From: Altererythrobacter sp. B11
GTDB taxonomy: Bacteria > Pseudomonadota > Alphaproteobacteria > Sphingomonadales > Sphingomonadaceae
DNA: 64,000 bases
Assembly: GCF_003569745.1 (NCBI RefSeq)
Contig: NZ_AP018498.1
Location: 3,759,001-3,823,000, forward strand
Direction: 5' to 3'
This document shows positions 26,475-34,083 of the stretch, piece by piece. The position numbers were made by a program, and so were the translations under genes. The notes under the pieces were generated by a model. That model worked only from the letters and a program-made list of their open reading frames with translations, made no database searches and was not told the origin of the DNA. How positions within the stretch are numbered: the first letter of the stretch is position 1; every line of letters begins with the position of its first letter.

Positions 26475-28124
26475 ATGGGCAAGCGAGGGCCAGGAGCGGC
26501 ACGGCAAATCGCGGCAGGTGCGGGGGCACGGCAGGCGGCGCAGGATCTGTTCAATCCGGCACCGGCAGCACCGGCGCCGCACCCTTGGGAAGCCGAGGGG
26601 CTGACGCGCGCCGAAAGGGTGATCGCTTTTCTCGAAGACCTGCCGGTCACCAAGGGCTTTGGCGAGGGCGAGAAAGTGCGCCTGGAGCCCTTCCAGCGCG
26701 AATGGCTGCAGGCCATCTACGGCGACCGGCAGGACGGGCGGCGCCAGGTCAGGCGCGGGCTGCTGAGCGTGGCGCGCGGCAACGGCAAGACGGTGCTCTG
26801 CGCCGGCCTCTCGCTCTGCCACCTGATCGGCCCCGAGGCCGAGCGGCGCGGTGAATGCTACTCGGCCGCGGCGGTGAAAGAGCAGGCGGCGCTGATCTTT
26901 GCCGAGATGGAGGCGACGATCATGGCCACCCCGTGGATGGCCGCCCGCGTGAACATCAAGGCCTTCACCAAGGAGATCACCGATCCGCAGACCGGATCGA
27001 TCTACCGCGCGCTCGCAAGCGACGGCAAGAGCGTGCACGGCCTCGCCTCCAGCTTCATCGTCTGCGACGAGCTGGCGCAATGGGGTAAGCGCGAGCTGTA
27101 TGACGTGCTGGCCACATCGATGGGCAAGCGGGCCGAACCGCTGATGCTGGTGATCGGCACGCAGAGCCCGCGCGCCGAGAACATCATGAGCGAACTTGTC
27201 GACTATGCGGCGCGGATTGATTCGGGGGAGATCGAGGATCCGAGCTTCCACGGCCGGGTTTACGCCGTGCCGGAGGATGCCGACCCGTTCGATCCGAAGA
27301 ACTGGCCGCTCGCCAACCCGGCCCTGGGCAAGTTCCGATCGGCTGAAGAGCTGGCGCAGGAGGCCAAGCGCGCCTCGCGGATGCCGACGTTCGAGCCGGC
27401 GTTCCGGAACCTCTACTGCAACCAGCGCGTCGATGCCGAGCCGAAGGCGATCAACCCCGCCGAGTGGGAGCTATGCGGCGGCGCATTCGACCTCGCGGCG
27501 CTGGCCGGCCGGCCCTGCTATGCTGGCCTCGACCTGTCCAGCACGCGCGACCTTTCCGCGCTGGCGCTGTATTTTCCCGAGGATGGCGGCGCGTTGGTGC
27601 TGCACGCATGGTGCCCCAAGGAGAACCTTGCCGATCGCGAGGAAACCGATCGCGTGCCCTATCGCGTCTGGTCAAAGCAGGGGCACATCGAGGCCACGCC
27701 AGGCCGCGCGATCGACAAGCGATTTATCGCCGCCAGGCTGGCCGAGGTGCGGGCATGCTACGATCTGCGCGGAGTTGCGTTCGACCGGTGGGGCATGGCG
27801 GACCTCAAGGCCATCCTGAGCAGCGAGGGTATCGATCTGCCGCTGGTAGACTGGGGCCAGGGCTATCGTGACATGGGGCCGGCGGTAGACGCGTTCGAAA
27901 TCGCCATGCTGGAGGGCAAGCTGCGCCATGCCATGCATCCGGTGTTGCGCTGGTCGGCCGGGAACCTCGTTTATGAAACCGATCCGGCCGGCCTGCGCAA
28001 GCCCAGCAAGAACCGCTCGATCGACCGGATCGATCCGATGGTGGCGACGATCATGGCATGTGGGCTGGCGAGCCGCCAGGAAGGCACGAAGACCTATCGC
28101 GGGCAGGGAATCGTGTGGCTTTAG
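26475..28124 (+). CDS. Terminase large subunit
   Basis: 549 aa DNA packaging motor. ATPase domain: VARGNGKTV (99-107, Walker A variant), and SFIVCDELAQW with D198-E199 (Walker B). Nuclease domain: AGLDLSSTRDLSAL with its acidic metal residue, a second Asp in FDRWGMADLK, and DRIDPMVATIMA near the C-terminus. This is the TerL of HK97-like phages. ATG 26475 starts MGKRGPGAARQ. The 154-base AT-richer gap upstream contains a GGAGGAG motif but no convincing ORF. The stop overlaps the convergent RHH gene. Confidence 0.94.
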   Translation: MGKRGPGAARQIAAGAGARQAAQDLFNPAPAAPAPHPWEAEGLTRAERVIAFLEDLPVTKGFGEGEKVRLEPFQREWLQAIYGDRQDGRRQVRRGLLSVARGNGKTVLCAGLSLCHLIGPEAERRGECYSAAAVKEQAALIFAEMEATIMATPWMAARVNIKAFTKEITDPQTGSIYRALASDGKSVHGLASSFIVCDELAQWGKRELYDVLATSMGKRAEPLMLVIGTQSPRAENIMSELVDYAARIDSGEIEDPSFHGRVYAVPEDADPFDPKNWPLANPALGKFRSAEELAQEAKRASRMPTFEPAFRNLYCNQRVDAEPKAINPAEWELCGGAFDLAALAGRPCYAGLDLSSTRDLSALALYFPEDGGALVLHAWCPKENLADREETDRVPYRVWSKQGHIEATPGRAIDKRFIAARLAEVRACYDLRGVAFDRWGMADLKAILSSEGIDLPLVDWGQGYRDMGPAVDAFEIAMLEGKLRHAMHPVLRWSAGNLVYETDPAGLRKPSKNRSIDRIDPMVATIMACGLASRQEGTKTYRGQGIVWL

Positions 28125-28372
28125 TCGTCGCCGGGGAGTGGTCCCAAGCGTCCCGACAGCGGGCCGATGCCCTTTGCCGCAGCAGTGCGTCCCCACGCAT
28201 GCTCCAGCAAGCGGCGAATAGCCTCTGGGCGGGACAGGTGTCCCCCCGCCTCCTCGATCCAGCTGTCGAGGCGCCGGAGCTGCTCATCTTGGAGCCTAAC
28301 ACCGATCATCGTGCCCGTGCCGGTGGTGACCGGACGGCCGCGCGATTTTTTGTTATCTTTAATTGACGCCAT
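28121..28372 (-). CDS. Ribbon-helix-helix (CopG/Arc-like) regulator, opposite strand
   Basis: 83 aa. A basic N-terminus (KDNKKSRGRPV) precedes GVRLQDEQLRRLDSWIEEAGG and SRPEAIRRLLEHAW, the strand-helix-helix pattern of CopG/Arc repressors. It is the only gene of the element on the minus strand. It overlaps the terL stop and diverges from the gene at 28463 across a 90-base gap, so it may be the repressor controlling the late or accessory genes. The target is unknown. Confidence 0.75.
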   Translation of the reverse strand: MASIKDNKKSRGRPVTTGTGTMIGVRLQDEQLRRLDSWIEEAGGHLSRPEAIRRLLEHAWGRTAAAKGIGPLSGRLGPLPGDD

Positions 28373-28462
28373 GGCGGAATTAGCGTTATCAGAAAAGCGA
28401 GCCGGGCGGAAGCTACCAACGACCGCCCAGCTCTAACCATCAACCGTCCGTAGGAGACGATC

Positions 28463-28861
28463 ATGGCTGAGGCCGCCCTTAACACGAACGTTGTTCGTTT
28501 GCCCACTGCTGCACGCCGCAAGGTGCAGCAGCCCTGTAACGCAGCCGCACGCGCGGCCCGCAAGGCCTTCAGGGAGGCCTGCCCGTGGCCCGGCGAATAT
28601 CTCTTCCCGAATGAGCGCGCGGCGATGAAAACCGCCGAAGTGATGCGGGACATGACCGCAACGCCGGAGCTGGAGTTGCTGACCGCGATTTGCAGCGTGC
28701 TGAGCGAAGAGCAGCGCGCCAAGGTTTCCGAATCCCTCGCAGTGCGAGCCATCGGCCGCGGCACGGCACAGCAGGCCCTTGCCGTCTTCCGCACCACCAG
28801 CATGACGGTTGGCGAGAGGATCGATCTCAGCAACGCCATGCGCCGCCTCGGGGGGAACTGA
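28463..28861 (+). CDS. Hypothetical protein, satellite
   Basis: 132 aa with GGAGA nine bases upstream. A basic N-terminus (RLPTAARRKVQQP, AARAARKAFREACPWPGEYLFPN) is followed by a helical part (MRDMTATPELELLTAICSVL, LSEEQRAKVSESLAVRAIGRG). No family recognised. Divergent from the RHH gene, so a good candidate for RHH-controlled expression. Confidence 0.65.
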   Translation: MAEAALNTNVVRLPTAARRKVQQPCNAAARAARKAFREACPWPGEYLFPNERAAMKTAEVMRDMTATPELELLTAICSVLSEEQRAKVSESLAVRAIGRGTAQQALAVFRTTSMTVGERIDLSNAMRRLGGN

Positions 28862-28862
28862 C

Positions 28863-29141
28863 ATGAACGACATCACTTGCTGGTGGCCTCGATCCATCAC
28901 GGCTTTTCCGCCTGCGGCGGTGACTAGCGTGCTGAGCCGTTTCGATCGCGCCCAGCTGGAAGGCTTCATTGCGGTCGCGATCGACCTGCTCGACTTGGTC
29001 GACGGCGACCGAGACGTGGAAGCCAACGGCGACGAGCTGGACGGCAACGGCGCCGAGGATGATTTCATGACGCACGAGATCGCCGGCCCGGGCTGCCCCG
29101 TGGCCGATCCCGATGTGTCGCTTTGCGAGATGGCGGAATAG
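28863..29141 (+). CDS. Hypothetical acidic protein, satellite
   Basis: 92 aa from ATG 28863, 1 base after the previous stop, with GGGGGG upstream. Starts MNDITCWWPRSITAFPP; the central part is very acidic (LLDLVDGDRDVEANGDELDG). No family recognised. Small acidic phage proteins sometimes mimic DNA or bind a host protein; that is only a suggestion. Confidence 0.6.
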   Translation: MNDITCWWPRSITAFPPAAVTSVLSRFDRAQLEGFIAVAIDLLDLVDGDRDVEANGDELDGNGAEDDFMTHEIAGPGCPVADPDVSLCEMAE

Positions 29142-29191
29142 CCTCTTGCGTTTGTCCAGAGCTTTTGATACCTCTGGAAAAACTCAAGAGG
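29142..29191. promoter_or_regulatory. 50-base palindrome covering the Shine-Dalgarno of the MerR-like gene
   Basis: Arms 29142-29161 and 29172-29191 pair in 18 of 20 positions around a 10-base loop (CTTTTGATAC). The right arm ends AAGAGG, which is the ribosome site for ATG 29200. It starts directly after the preceding stop codon. It may be a DNA operator or an RNA hairpin hiding the ribosome site. Confidence 0.75.
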
Positions 29192-29199
29192 ATTAGAGC

Positions 29200-29667
29200 A
29201 TGGCAGAAATCAAAACGCGCCTCGCAACGAAGATCGCCTGCCGGGTGGTGGGCCTCGATCGCGATCGCTTCAACGAGCATGTTGCAGCTGGGAACTTTCC
29301 CTGCGCTCCCGAGACGATTCCGGGCCGCGCGCGCTATTTCGATCCGGATGACATGATCGGGCTCTGGCTGTTCAAGGAGTTCCTTGACGAAGGTGTGGAC
29401 GCGCCGGTGGCGGGCAGGATGGCATGCGAGATCATGCGCTGCGCTCGCCAGCATCCGGATGCGCCGACTATTTCCCTCGTTTATCACTACTTCCCCTCTT
29501 TCGAGGCAGTGCCGAGCACCGTCGTGCCGGAGCCTTCCAGCTGGGACGAGGCTCTCCTTAGCGGCAGGGATATTCGCAAGGTGCTGACCTATCGGGTGAG
29601 CAAGCTGCGGCAAATGATCGACCATCATACGAAGGTGGAGATCAACATGCACGGCGATGATGACTGA
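29200..29667 (+). CDS. MerR-like HTH regulator, satellite
   Basis: 155 aa. The N-terminal 70 residues (CRVVGLDRDRFNEHVAAGNF, PGRARYFDPDDMIGLWLF) resemble the winged-helix of MerR/AlpA-type proteins, with a bulky FDPDD turn before the second helix pair. No Cys-based effector site. Similar proteins precede capsid genes in alphaproteobacterial prophages. It could activate the capsid block or act as an AlpA-like excision regulator. Translation may be controlled by the palindrome before it. Confidence 0.65.
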   Translation: MAEIKTRLATKIACRVVGLDRDRFNEHVAAGNFPCAPETIPGRARYFDPDDMIGLWLFKEFLDEGVDAPVAGRMACEIMRCARQHPDAPTISLVYHYFPSFEAVPSTVVPEPSSWDEALLSGRDIRKVLTYRVSKLRQMIDHHTKVEINMHGDDD

Positions 29668-29826
29668 ACCCCGCCCCGAAGGGAGAGGCTGCGCAGCGCG
29701 GCCGATAGCGGGAAGCCTGGTGCCCTGGGGCGGGCGGCTGTTCATGGCCGATTCCTTTGGGTTCGCAGCCGGGCAACGCTGCACAATTTTCTTTGCCAAC
29801 GTCGCGAGACAGTCGGCTCTCACCGT

Positions 29827-29848
29827 GCCGGGGGCTTCGGCCCCCGGC
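29827..29848. terminator. UUCG hairpin before the capsid gene
   Basis: GCCGGGGGC (29827-29835), loop TTCG, GCCCCCGGC (29840-29848): a perfect 9-bp stem with a stable tetraloop. No U-tract follows; instead the GAAAGG ribosome site of the capsid gene comes 6 bases later. Probably a 5' stabiliser or processing site. The rest of the gap 29668-29867 holds no convincing gene. Confidence 0.6.
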
Positions 29849-29867
29849 CAGATTGAAAGGCGCCATC

Positions 29868-31097
29868 ATGCCCAAGTTGAATGAACTGCTGGAACAGCGC
29901 GCGGAGCTGGTTTCGGCCATGCGAACGGCCGACGAGGCCAACGACCAGACCGCGTTCGACAAGGCCGAGGGCGAGGTTCGCGCTCTCGACCAGCAGATTG
30001 CCCGCGCGCGCAAGGTGCAGGATGCGGAGCGCAGCGAGCAGGCTACCGTGATTTCCGGGGGCGGCGACGATCGCCTGTCGGCGGAGCTGCGCAGCTTCTC
30101 CATCGCGCGGATGATCGCGCACCAGATTGATCCCTCGATCGACGCTGGCCGCGAGATTGAGCTGCAGGCGGAGTTGGCGAAGCGCGCCGGACGGGTTGCC
30201 AAGGGCTTCTACGCCCCGCTGGAATGTTTTGCGCTGGAAGAGCGCGCCGCGCAGACCACGGCCACCAGCGGTTCGATCATCCCGACCGATTTTCGGCCCG
30301 ATTTGTTCGTTTCGGCGCTGACGGCCGGAACGGCGCTGCAGGCGATGGGCGCCACCGTCCTGACCGGACTGACCGGCAATGTCGAAATCCCCCGCGAAAC
30401 CGGCTCGCCGGCGGTGGGATGGGTTGCGGAGAACACCGCCCTGCCGACCGGCAATGCATCCTTCGACAGCCTGACACTCACCCCGCACCACGTGGGCGCC
30501 ATCACCGAACTTTCGCGCCAGCTGATCATGCAGGCCAGCCCGGCGGCCGAAGGCCTGATCCGGCAGATGCTCTCCCGCAATATCGCGCTGGAGATCGACC
30601 GCGCCGCCATCAACGGCAGTGGCACGGGCGCGGAGCCGCGCGGGCTGCTGAACGATCCCGACGTGGCCAGCGTGCCGTATGACGCGGATCTGTTCAACAC
30701 CACGGCGGACATGATCGCCGCTGCCGATCTGGCCAATGTGGATGCGCGGCGGGCGTTCCTCTCCACCAACGGTGTCAAGGCCACCGCACTGAAGGTGCGC
30801 GACGGCGATGGCCATGCAGTGACGATCGCGGAGACGTTCCACGGCGAGCCCACCTTCTTCACCAACCAGGCGCCCAGCAACCTTGGCACCGGCGAGGATG
30901 AACATGCCCTCGCCTATGGCGACTGGCGCGATTTCCTCGTGGGCGTGTGGTCGCAGCTGGACATTCTGGTCAATCCCTACGCCGAGACGGCTTACAGCAA
31001 GGGCAATGTGCTGATCCGGGCGATGGCCACCGTGGACTTCGGGGTTCGCCGCCCGGCATCGTTCGTGATTGCCAGCGGCGTTCCGGGGCCGGCCTGA
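29868..31097 (+). CDS. Major capsid protein, HK97 family
   Basis: 409 aa from ATG 29868 (GAAAGG upstream). Residues 1 to about 60 (LNELLEQRAELVSAMRTADE, EVRALDQQIARARKVQDAE) form the coiled-coil delta/scaffold domain. The HK97 fold follows: PTDFRPDLFVSALTAGTALQ, VEIPRETGSPAVGWVAENTA, MLSRNIALEIDRAAINGSG, YGDWRDFLVGVWSQLDILVN. It assembles the procapsid and is matured by the protease in the next gene, which overlaps by one base. Confidence 0.95.
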   Translation: MPKLNELLEQRAELVSAMRTADEANDQTAFDKAEGEVRALDQQIARARKVQDAERSEQATVISGGGDDRLSAELRSFSIARMIAHQIDPSIDAGREIELQAELAKRAGRVAKGFYAPLECFALEERAAQTTATSGSIIPTDFRPDLFVSALTAGTALQAMGATVLTGLTGNVEIPRETGSPAVGWVAENTALPTGNASFDSLTLTPHHVGAITELSRQLIMQASPAAEGLIRQMLSRNIALEIDRAAINGSGTGAEPRGLLNDPDVASVPYDADLFNTTADMIAAADLANVDARRAFLSTNGVKATALKVRDGDGHAVTIAETFHGEPTFFTNQAPSNLGTGEDEHALAYGDWRDFLVGVWSQLDILVNPYAETAYSKGNVLIRAMATVDFGVRRPASFVIASGVPGPA

Positions 31098-31630
31098 TGA
31101 ACGCCGCCGCCAACGTGATGGAGCGTCGGAGCTTCACCGAGGTTCGTGCCGAGGGCCGCCGCCTGGAAGGCTATGCGGCGACCTTCGGCAGCGAGGCGCG
31201 GATAGGATCGATCATCGAGACGATTGCCCGCGGCGCGTTCCAGAAGGCGATCGGCGGCGACGTGGTTGCCCTTTTCGACCACGATCATGGCAAGGTGCTG
31301 GGGCGAACGCGCTCCGGCACCTTGCGCCTTGCCGAGGACGCCAAGGGCCTCGCCTTCGTACTGGAGCTGCCCGATACCCATGCGGGCCGGGACATTCTCG
31401 CCCTTGCCGAGCGAGGCGACCTGGGCGGAATGAGCTTTGGCTTCCGGGTTCCGCCCGGCGGCGACAGCTGGGACGGTGATCACCGGACCCTCGAAACGGT
31501 CGATCTCAAGGAAATCAGCGTGGTTTCCGCATGGCCGGCCTACCCTGACACCTCTCTGGCGCTGCGTAGCCGCCCGGCGACACCCTCGCCACGCCGCCGC
31601 CGCCTGATCCTTGCGGAGCTGGGCGCATGA
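31097..31630 (+). CDS. Prohead protease, HK97 family
   Basis: 177 aa serine protease (U35/S78-like) that removes the capsid delta domain. LEGYAATFGSE, the GAFQKAI segment, ALFDHDHGKVLGRTRSGTL (catalytic His region) and GDLGGMSFGFRVP (catalytic Ser in MSFGF) are seen. The C-terminus is an Arg-rich tail. ATG 31097 overlaps the capsid gene by one base and the portal start overlaps its stop by four. Confidence 0.93.
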   Translation: MNAAANVMERRSFTEVRAEGRRLEGYAATFGSEARIGSIIETIARGAFQKAIGGDVVALFDHDHGKVLGRTRSGTLRLAEDAKGLAFVLELPDTHAGRDILALAERGDLGGMSFGFRVPPGGDSWDGDHRTLETVDLKEISVVSAWPAYPDTSLALRSRPATPSPRRRRLILAELGA

Positions 31631-32784
31631 CCCTTATCGATCGCATTGCCAGCTGGGCCGGCTTTGAGCGCCGGAACGACGCAGCGGACCCTTCGTGGAG
31701 CGCGCTGGCACCAAATATCGGCTATTGCGGCGCGATCTCTGCCCGCGCTGCGGAAAACCTCTCTGCCGTGGCGGCCTGCTCCACCGTGATCGCCACATCG
31801 CTCGCAAGCATTCCCGCGCTGGTTTACCGCCGGCAGGGCGGAAATCGCATCGAGGCGATGGGGCATCCGCTCTATCGCATCACCCGGCAGGGGGTGAACG
31901 AGGCCATGACCTGGCCCGATTTCGTGGAGCACATGCTGTCATCCGCCTTGCTCTCCGGCAACGGGCTGGCGGAGATCATGCGCACCACCAACGGGGCGCT
32001 GGCGGGCTTCCGATTTATCCCCTGGGGAATGGTGACCGTGGTGCAGCTGGCCAGCGGGCGGCTCGCTTTCGACGTGGCGGATGGCCGCGGTGGCACGCGC
32101 CGGCTGCTGCCGGAAGAGGTGCTGCACCTGCGCGACAGGACCGATGGCAACGGCGTGGGCGTGTCGCGCCTGAGCCGCGCCGCGGACGTGATTTCCGCCG
32201 TTCAGGCCACAAACGGCTTCGCGCGGAACTTCCTTGAGAATGGCGGCCGCCCGGGTGGGGTGATCAAATCGGCGCAGCCGCTCACCCAGGAGCAGCTTGA
32301 GCTGCTGAGATCGCAATTCCATGCGAAGTATTCTGGCACGGCGAACGCCGGCCGGACGCTGATCCTCGACCACGGGATGGAATGGACTGCCGCGCAGATA
32401 TCACCCGAGGATGCGGAGCTGCTGGAGTCCCGCAAGTTCGGCGTGGAAGAAATCTGCCGGCTCTTTCAGGTGCCGCCGCCCCTCGTGCAGGACTACAGCC
32501 ACAACACCTTTACCAATTCCGAGACGGCGGGCCGCTGGTTCGCGATGTTCACCCTCGCCCCCTGGGCGCGGAAGATCGAGGCGGAGTTTGCGCGCAGCGT
32601 CTTCTCCACGGGCAGCGGATTTGAGCTGGAGCTGGATCTGTCCGGATTCCTGCGTGGGGATCCGACCACCCGATGGAACGCCCACAAGATCGCGTTGGAG
32701 GCCGGCGTTCTGACCGCCAACGAGGTGCGCGAAATCGAGGGCTGGAACCCCAAGACCGAACCGGCTTCCGAGCAAGCTGAATAA
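31627..32784 (+). CDS. Portal protein, HK97 family
   Basis: 385 aa dodecameric portal through which DNA enters the capsid. Blocks: AAENLSAVAACSTVIATSLA, HPLYRITRQGVNEAMTW, LLSGNGLAEI, RFIPWGMVTV, LLPEEVLHLRD, FLENGGRPGGVI, GVEEICRLFQVPPPLVQD and LTANEVREIEGWNP, all typical of HK97 gp3-like portals. Order capsid-protease-portal is the reverse of the usual portal-protease-capsid module. Confidence 0.94.
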   Translation: MTLIDRIASWAGFERRNDAADPSWSALAPNIGYCGAISARAAENLSAVAACSTVIATSLASIPALVYRRQGGNRIEAMGHPLYRITRQGVNEAMTWPDFVEHMLSSALLSGNGLAEIMRTTNGALAGFRFIPWGMVTVVQLASGRLAFDVADGRGGTRRLLPEEVLHLRDRTDGNGVGVSRLSRAADVISAVQATNGFARNFLENGGRPGGVIKSAQPLTQEQLELLRSQFHAKYSGTANAGRTLILDHGMEWTAAQISPEDAELLESRKFGVEEICRLFQVPPPLVQDYSHNTFTNSETAGRWFAMFTLAPWARKIEAEFARSVFSTGSGFELELDLSGFLRGDPTTRWNAHKIALEAGVLTANEVREIEGWNPKTEPASEQAE

Positions 32785-32786
32785 GC

Positions 32787-32984
32787 ATGGCTGGTCGCGC
32801 CGCCCTGATCAGTAAGAGCGACTTGGACCGCATGGCCAAGATCGTCCGCGCGCACGGCGTCGTGTTCAAAGGGCGGGTTGATGCCGTGGGCGGCCTCTCG
32901 TTCGAGATCGCTCCGACGACAGTCCAAGGCGCCGGTGCCCCCGATGATCTCGACGCGCGGCTAGACGAATATGGTGCCTCGTGA
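32787..32984 (+). CDS. Small hypothetical protein, satellite
   Basis: 65 aa (MAGRAALISKSDLDRMAKIV, then FEIAPTTVQGAGAPDDLDARLDEY). It starts 2 bases after the portal stop and overlaps the integrase GTG. No family recognised. Its position between portal and integrase would suit a connector gene, but the length and sequence do not support that. Confidence 0.65.
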   Translation: MAGRAALISKSDLDRMAKIVRAHGVVFKGRVDAVGGLSFEIAPTTVQGAGAPDDLDARLDEYGAS

Positions 32985-34054
32985 AGTCACGTCCTGAATA
33001 CGTTACCAGTTTCCGCGATCGCCACGGCAAGGTCCGGTGGCGCTTCCGGCGCAAGGGCTACGCCACGCACTATTTCAAGGCACCCTTCGGCACAAAGGCG
33101 TTCGAGCAGGAATACGCTGACTGTCTCAGCGCCGAGCCGCCTAAAATCGGCGCCGGCCGTATTCGGCCGGGCAGTGTAGCGGATGCCATAGCGCGCTATT
33201 ACAGCGACAACGCCTTTCGCGACCTTCGACCATCGACCCAGCAGGTCTATCGCGGAGTGTTGGAGCGATTCCGCTCCACATTCGGTGATGATCCGATCCG
33301 CGCGCTCGATGCCCAACGCATCGCCCGACTGATGAACGCTATGCGGCATAAGCCCCACGCGGCGGCCCGGCTGAGAAAGCTGCTGGCGCAGCTCTTCATC
33401 ATTGCCAGGCGCGAGAAGCTCGTCCCCGGCACCTTTGATCCGGTGAAGGACACCCGCCCGCCGAAGGCCGACAGCGAAGGTTATCACCGCTGGACCGAGG
33501 CAGAGCTGACGCAGTTCGAAGACACGCACCCTCTCGGCACCAAACCTCGCCTCGCCTTCGCCTTGCTGCTCTATGGCGCCCAGCGCAGCGGCGACGTTAG
33601 GTTTCTCACGCGCACAGCGATCGCAGAGGGCCGTATCCGGCTGAAGCAGAGCAAAACCACTAACTCGGTTGACGTTCCCATTATCGTCCCGCTCAGCGAA
33701 GCATTGCAGGCCGGGCCGCTGGGCGACGTGCTGGTGCTCGAAAGCCGTACCGGCACGGCCTTCACCGCCAAGGGCTTCTACAATCTGATCAAGCGAGCTT
33801 GCATCGCCGCCGGCCTACCTCACTGCTCCGCTCATGGCCTCCGCAAGTCGGCCGCGCGGCGCTGCCGGGAGGCTGGCTGTTCAGACGAAGAGGGGATGGC
33901 CATCACCGGCCACAAGACCGTCCGCGAGTATCGGCGCTACGCTGGCGAAGCCTCGCAAGGAAGCCGCGCGGACGCAGCAATGGCTAAAGTGATGGCTAAC
34001 CTCTCGAAAAAGGTAGCCAGCGCATCAAACCAAGATGCTGAAAAGGCAGGGTAA
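32981..34054 (+). CDS. Tyrosine integrase
   Basis: 357 aa site-specific recombinase. An N-terminal DNA-binding part (about 1-60, RDRHGKVRWRFRRKGYATHYF) and a core-binding domain (about 65-160) precede the catalytic domain with Arg in LYGAQRSGDVRFL, HGLRKSAARR, and GHKTVREYRRYA carrying the nucleophilic Tyr. GTG 32981 overlaps the previous stop (GTGA). It reads toward attR and ends 8 bases before it, next to the tRNA target. It should catalyse integration and, with an accessory factor, excision. Transcription through the capsid block may reach it. Confidence 0.94.
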   Translation: MKSRPEYVTSFRDRHGKVRWRFRRKGYATHYFKAPFGTKAFEQEYADCLSAEPPKIGAGRIRPGSVADAIARYYSDNAFRDLRPSTQQVYRGVLERFRSTFGDDPIRALDAQRIARLMNAMRHKPHAAARLRKLLAQLFIIARREKLVPGTFDPVKDTRPPKADSEGYHRWTEAELTQFEDTHPLGTKPRLAFALLLYGAQRSGDVRFLTRTAIAEGRIRLKQSKTTNSVDVPIIVPLSEALQAGPLGDVLVLESRTGTAFTAKGFYNLIKRACIAAGLPHCSAHGLRKSAARRCREAGCSDEEGMAITGHKTVREYRRYAGEASQGSRADAAMAKVMANLSKKVASASNQDAEKAG

Positions 34055-34062
34055 TGCTAATC

Positions 34063-34083
34063 AAGCTGGATGCCCCGCGAGGA
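34063..34083. repeat. attR (21-bp direct repeat in the tRNA-Gln 3' end)
   Basis: Identical to 24256-24276. It covers the last 17 bases of the tRNA gene (34067-34083, including encoded CCA) and 4 bases beyond. Integration at a tRNA 3' end restores the gene, as seen here. Confidence 0.87.

Larger units (their letters stand above)
24256..34083. mobile_element. Integrated capsid-encoding phage satellite (cf-PICI-like) at tRNA-Gln
   Basis: About 9.8 kb bounded by a perfect 21-bp direct repeat (24256-24276 and 34063-34083); the right copy is the 3' end of an intact tRNA-Gln with the integrase gene beside it. Contents in order: RepA-like ATPase with embedded iterons, 52-aa protein, HNH nuclease, TerL, RHH protein (opposite strand), two unknowns, MerR-like regulator, HK97-type major capsid protein, prohead protease, portal, 65-aa protein, integrase. 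No tail, lysis, connector or recognisable small terminase gene. A replication gene, its own capsid and packaging enzyme, but no tail, is the signature of capsid-forming phage-inducible islands; a deleted prophage is the alternative. Confidence 0.82.

Noticed and set aside
26333-26854. Separate 173-aa gene overlapping the terL start
   Set aside because: After about 45 codons it is only the +1 shadow of terL, and there is no ribosome site at ATG 26333.
24256-34083. Gene transfer agent
   Set aside because: Alphaproteobacterial GTA clusters have tail and baseplate genes and no integrase or att repeats; this element has the opposite.
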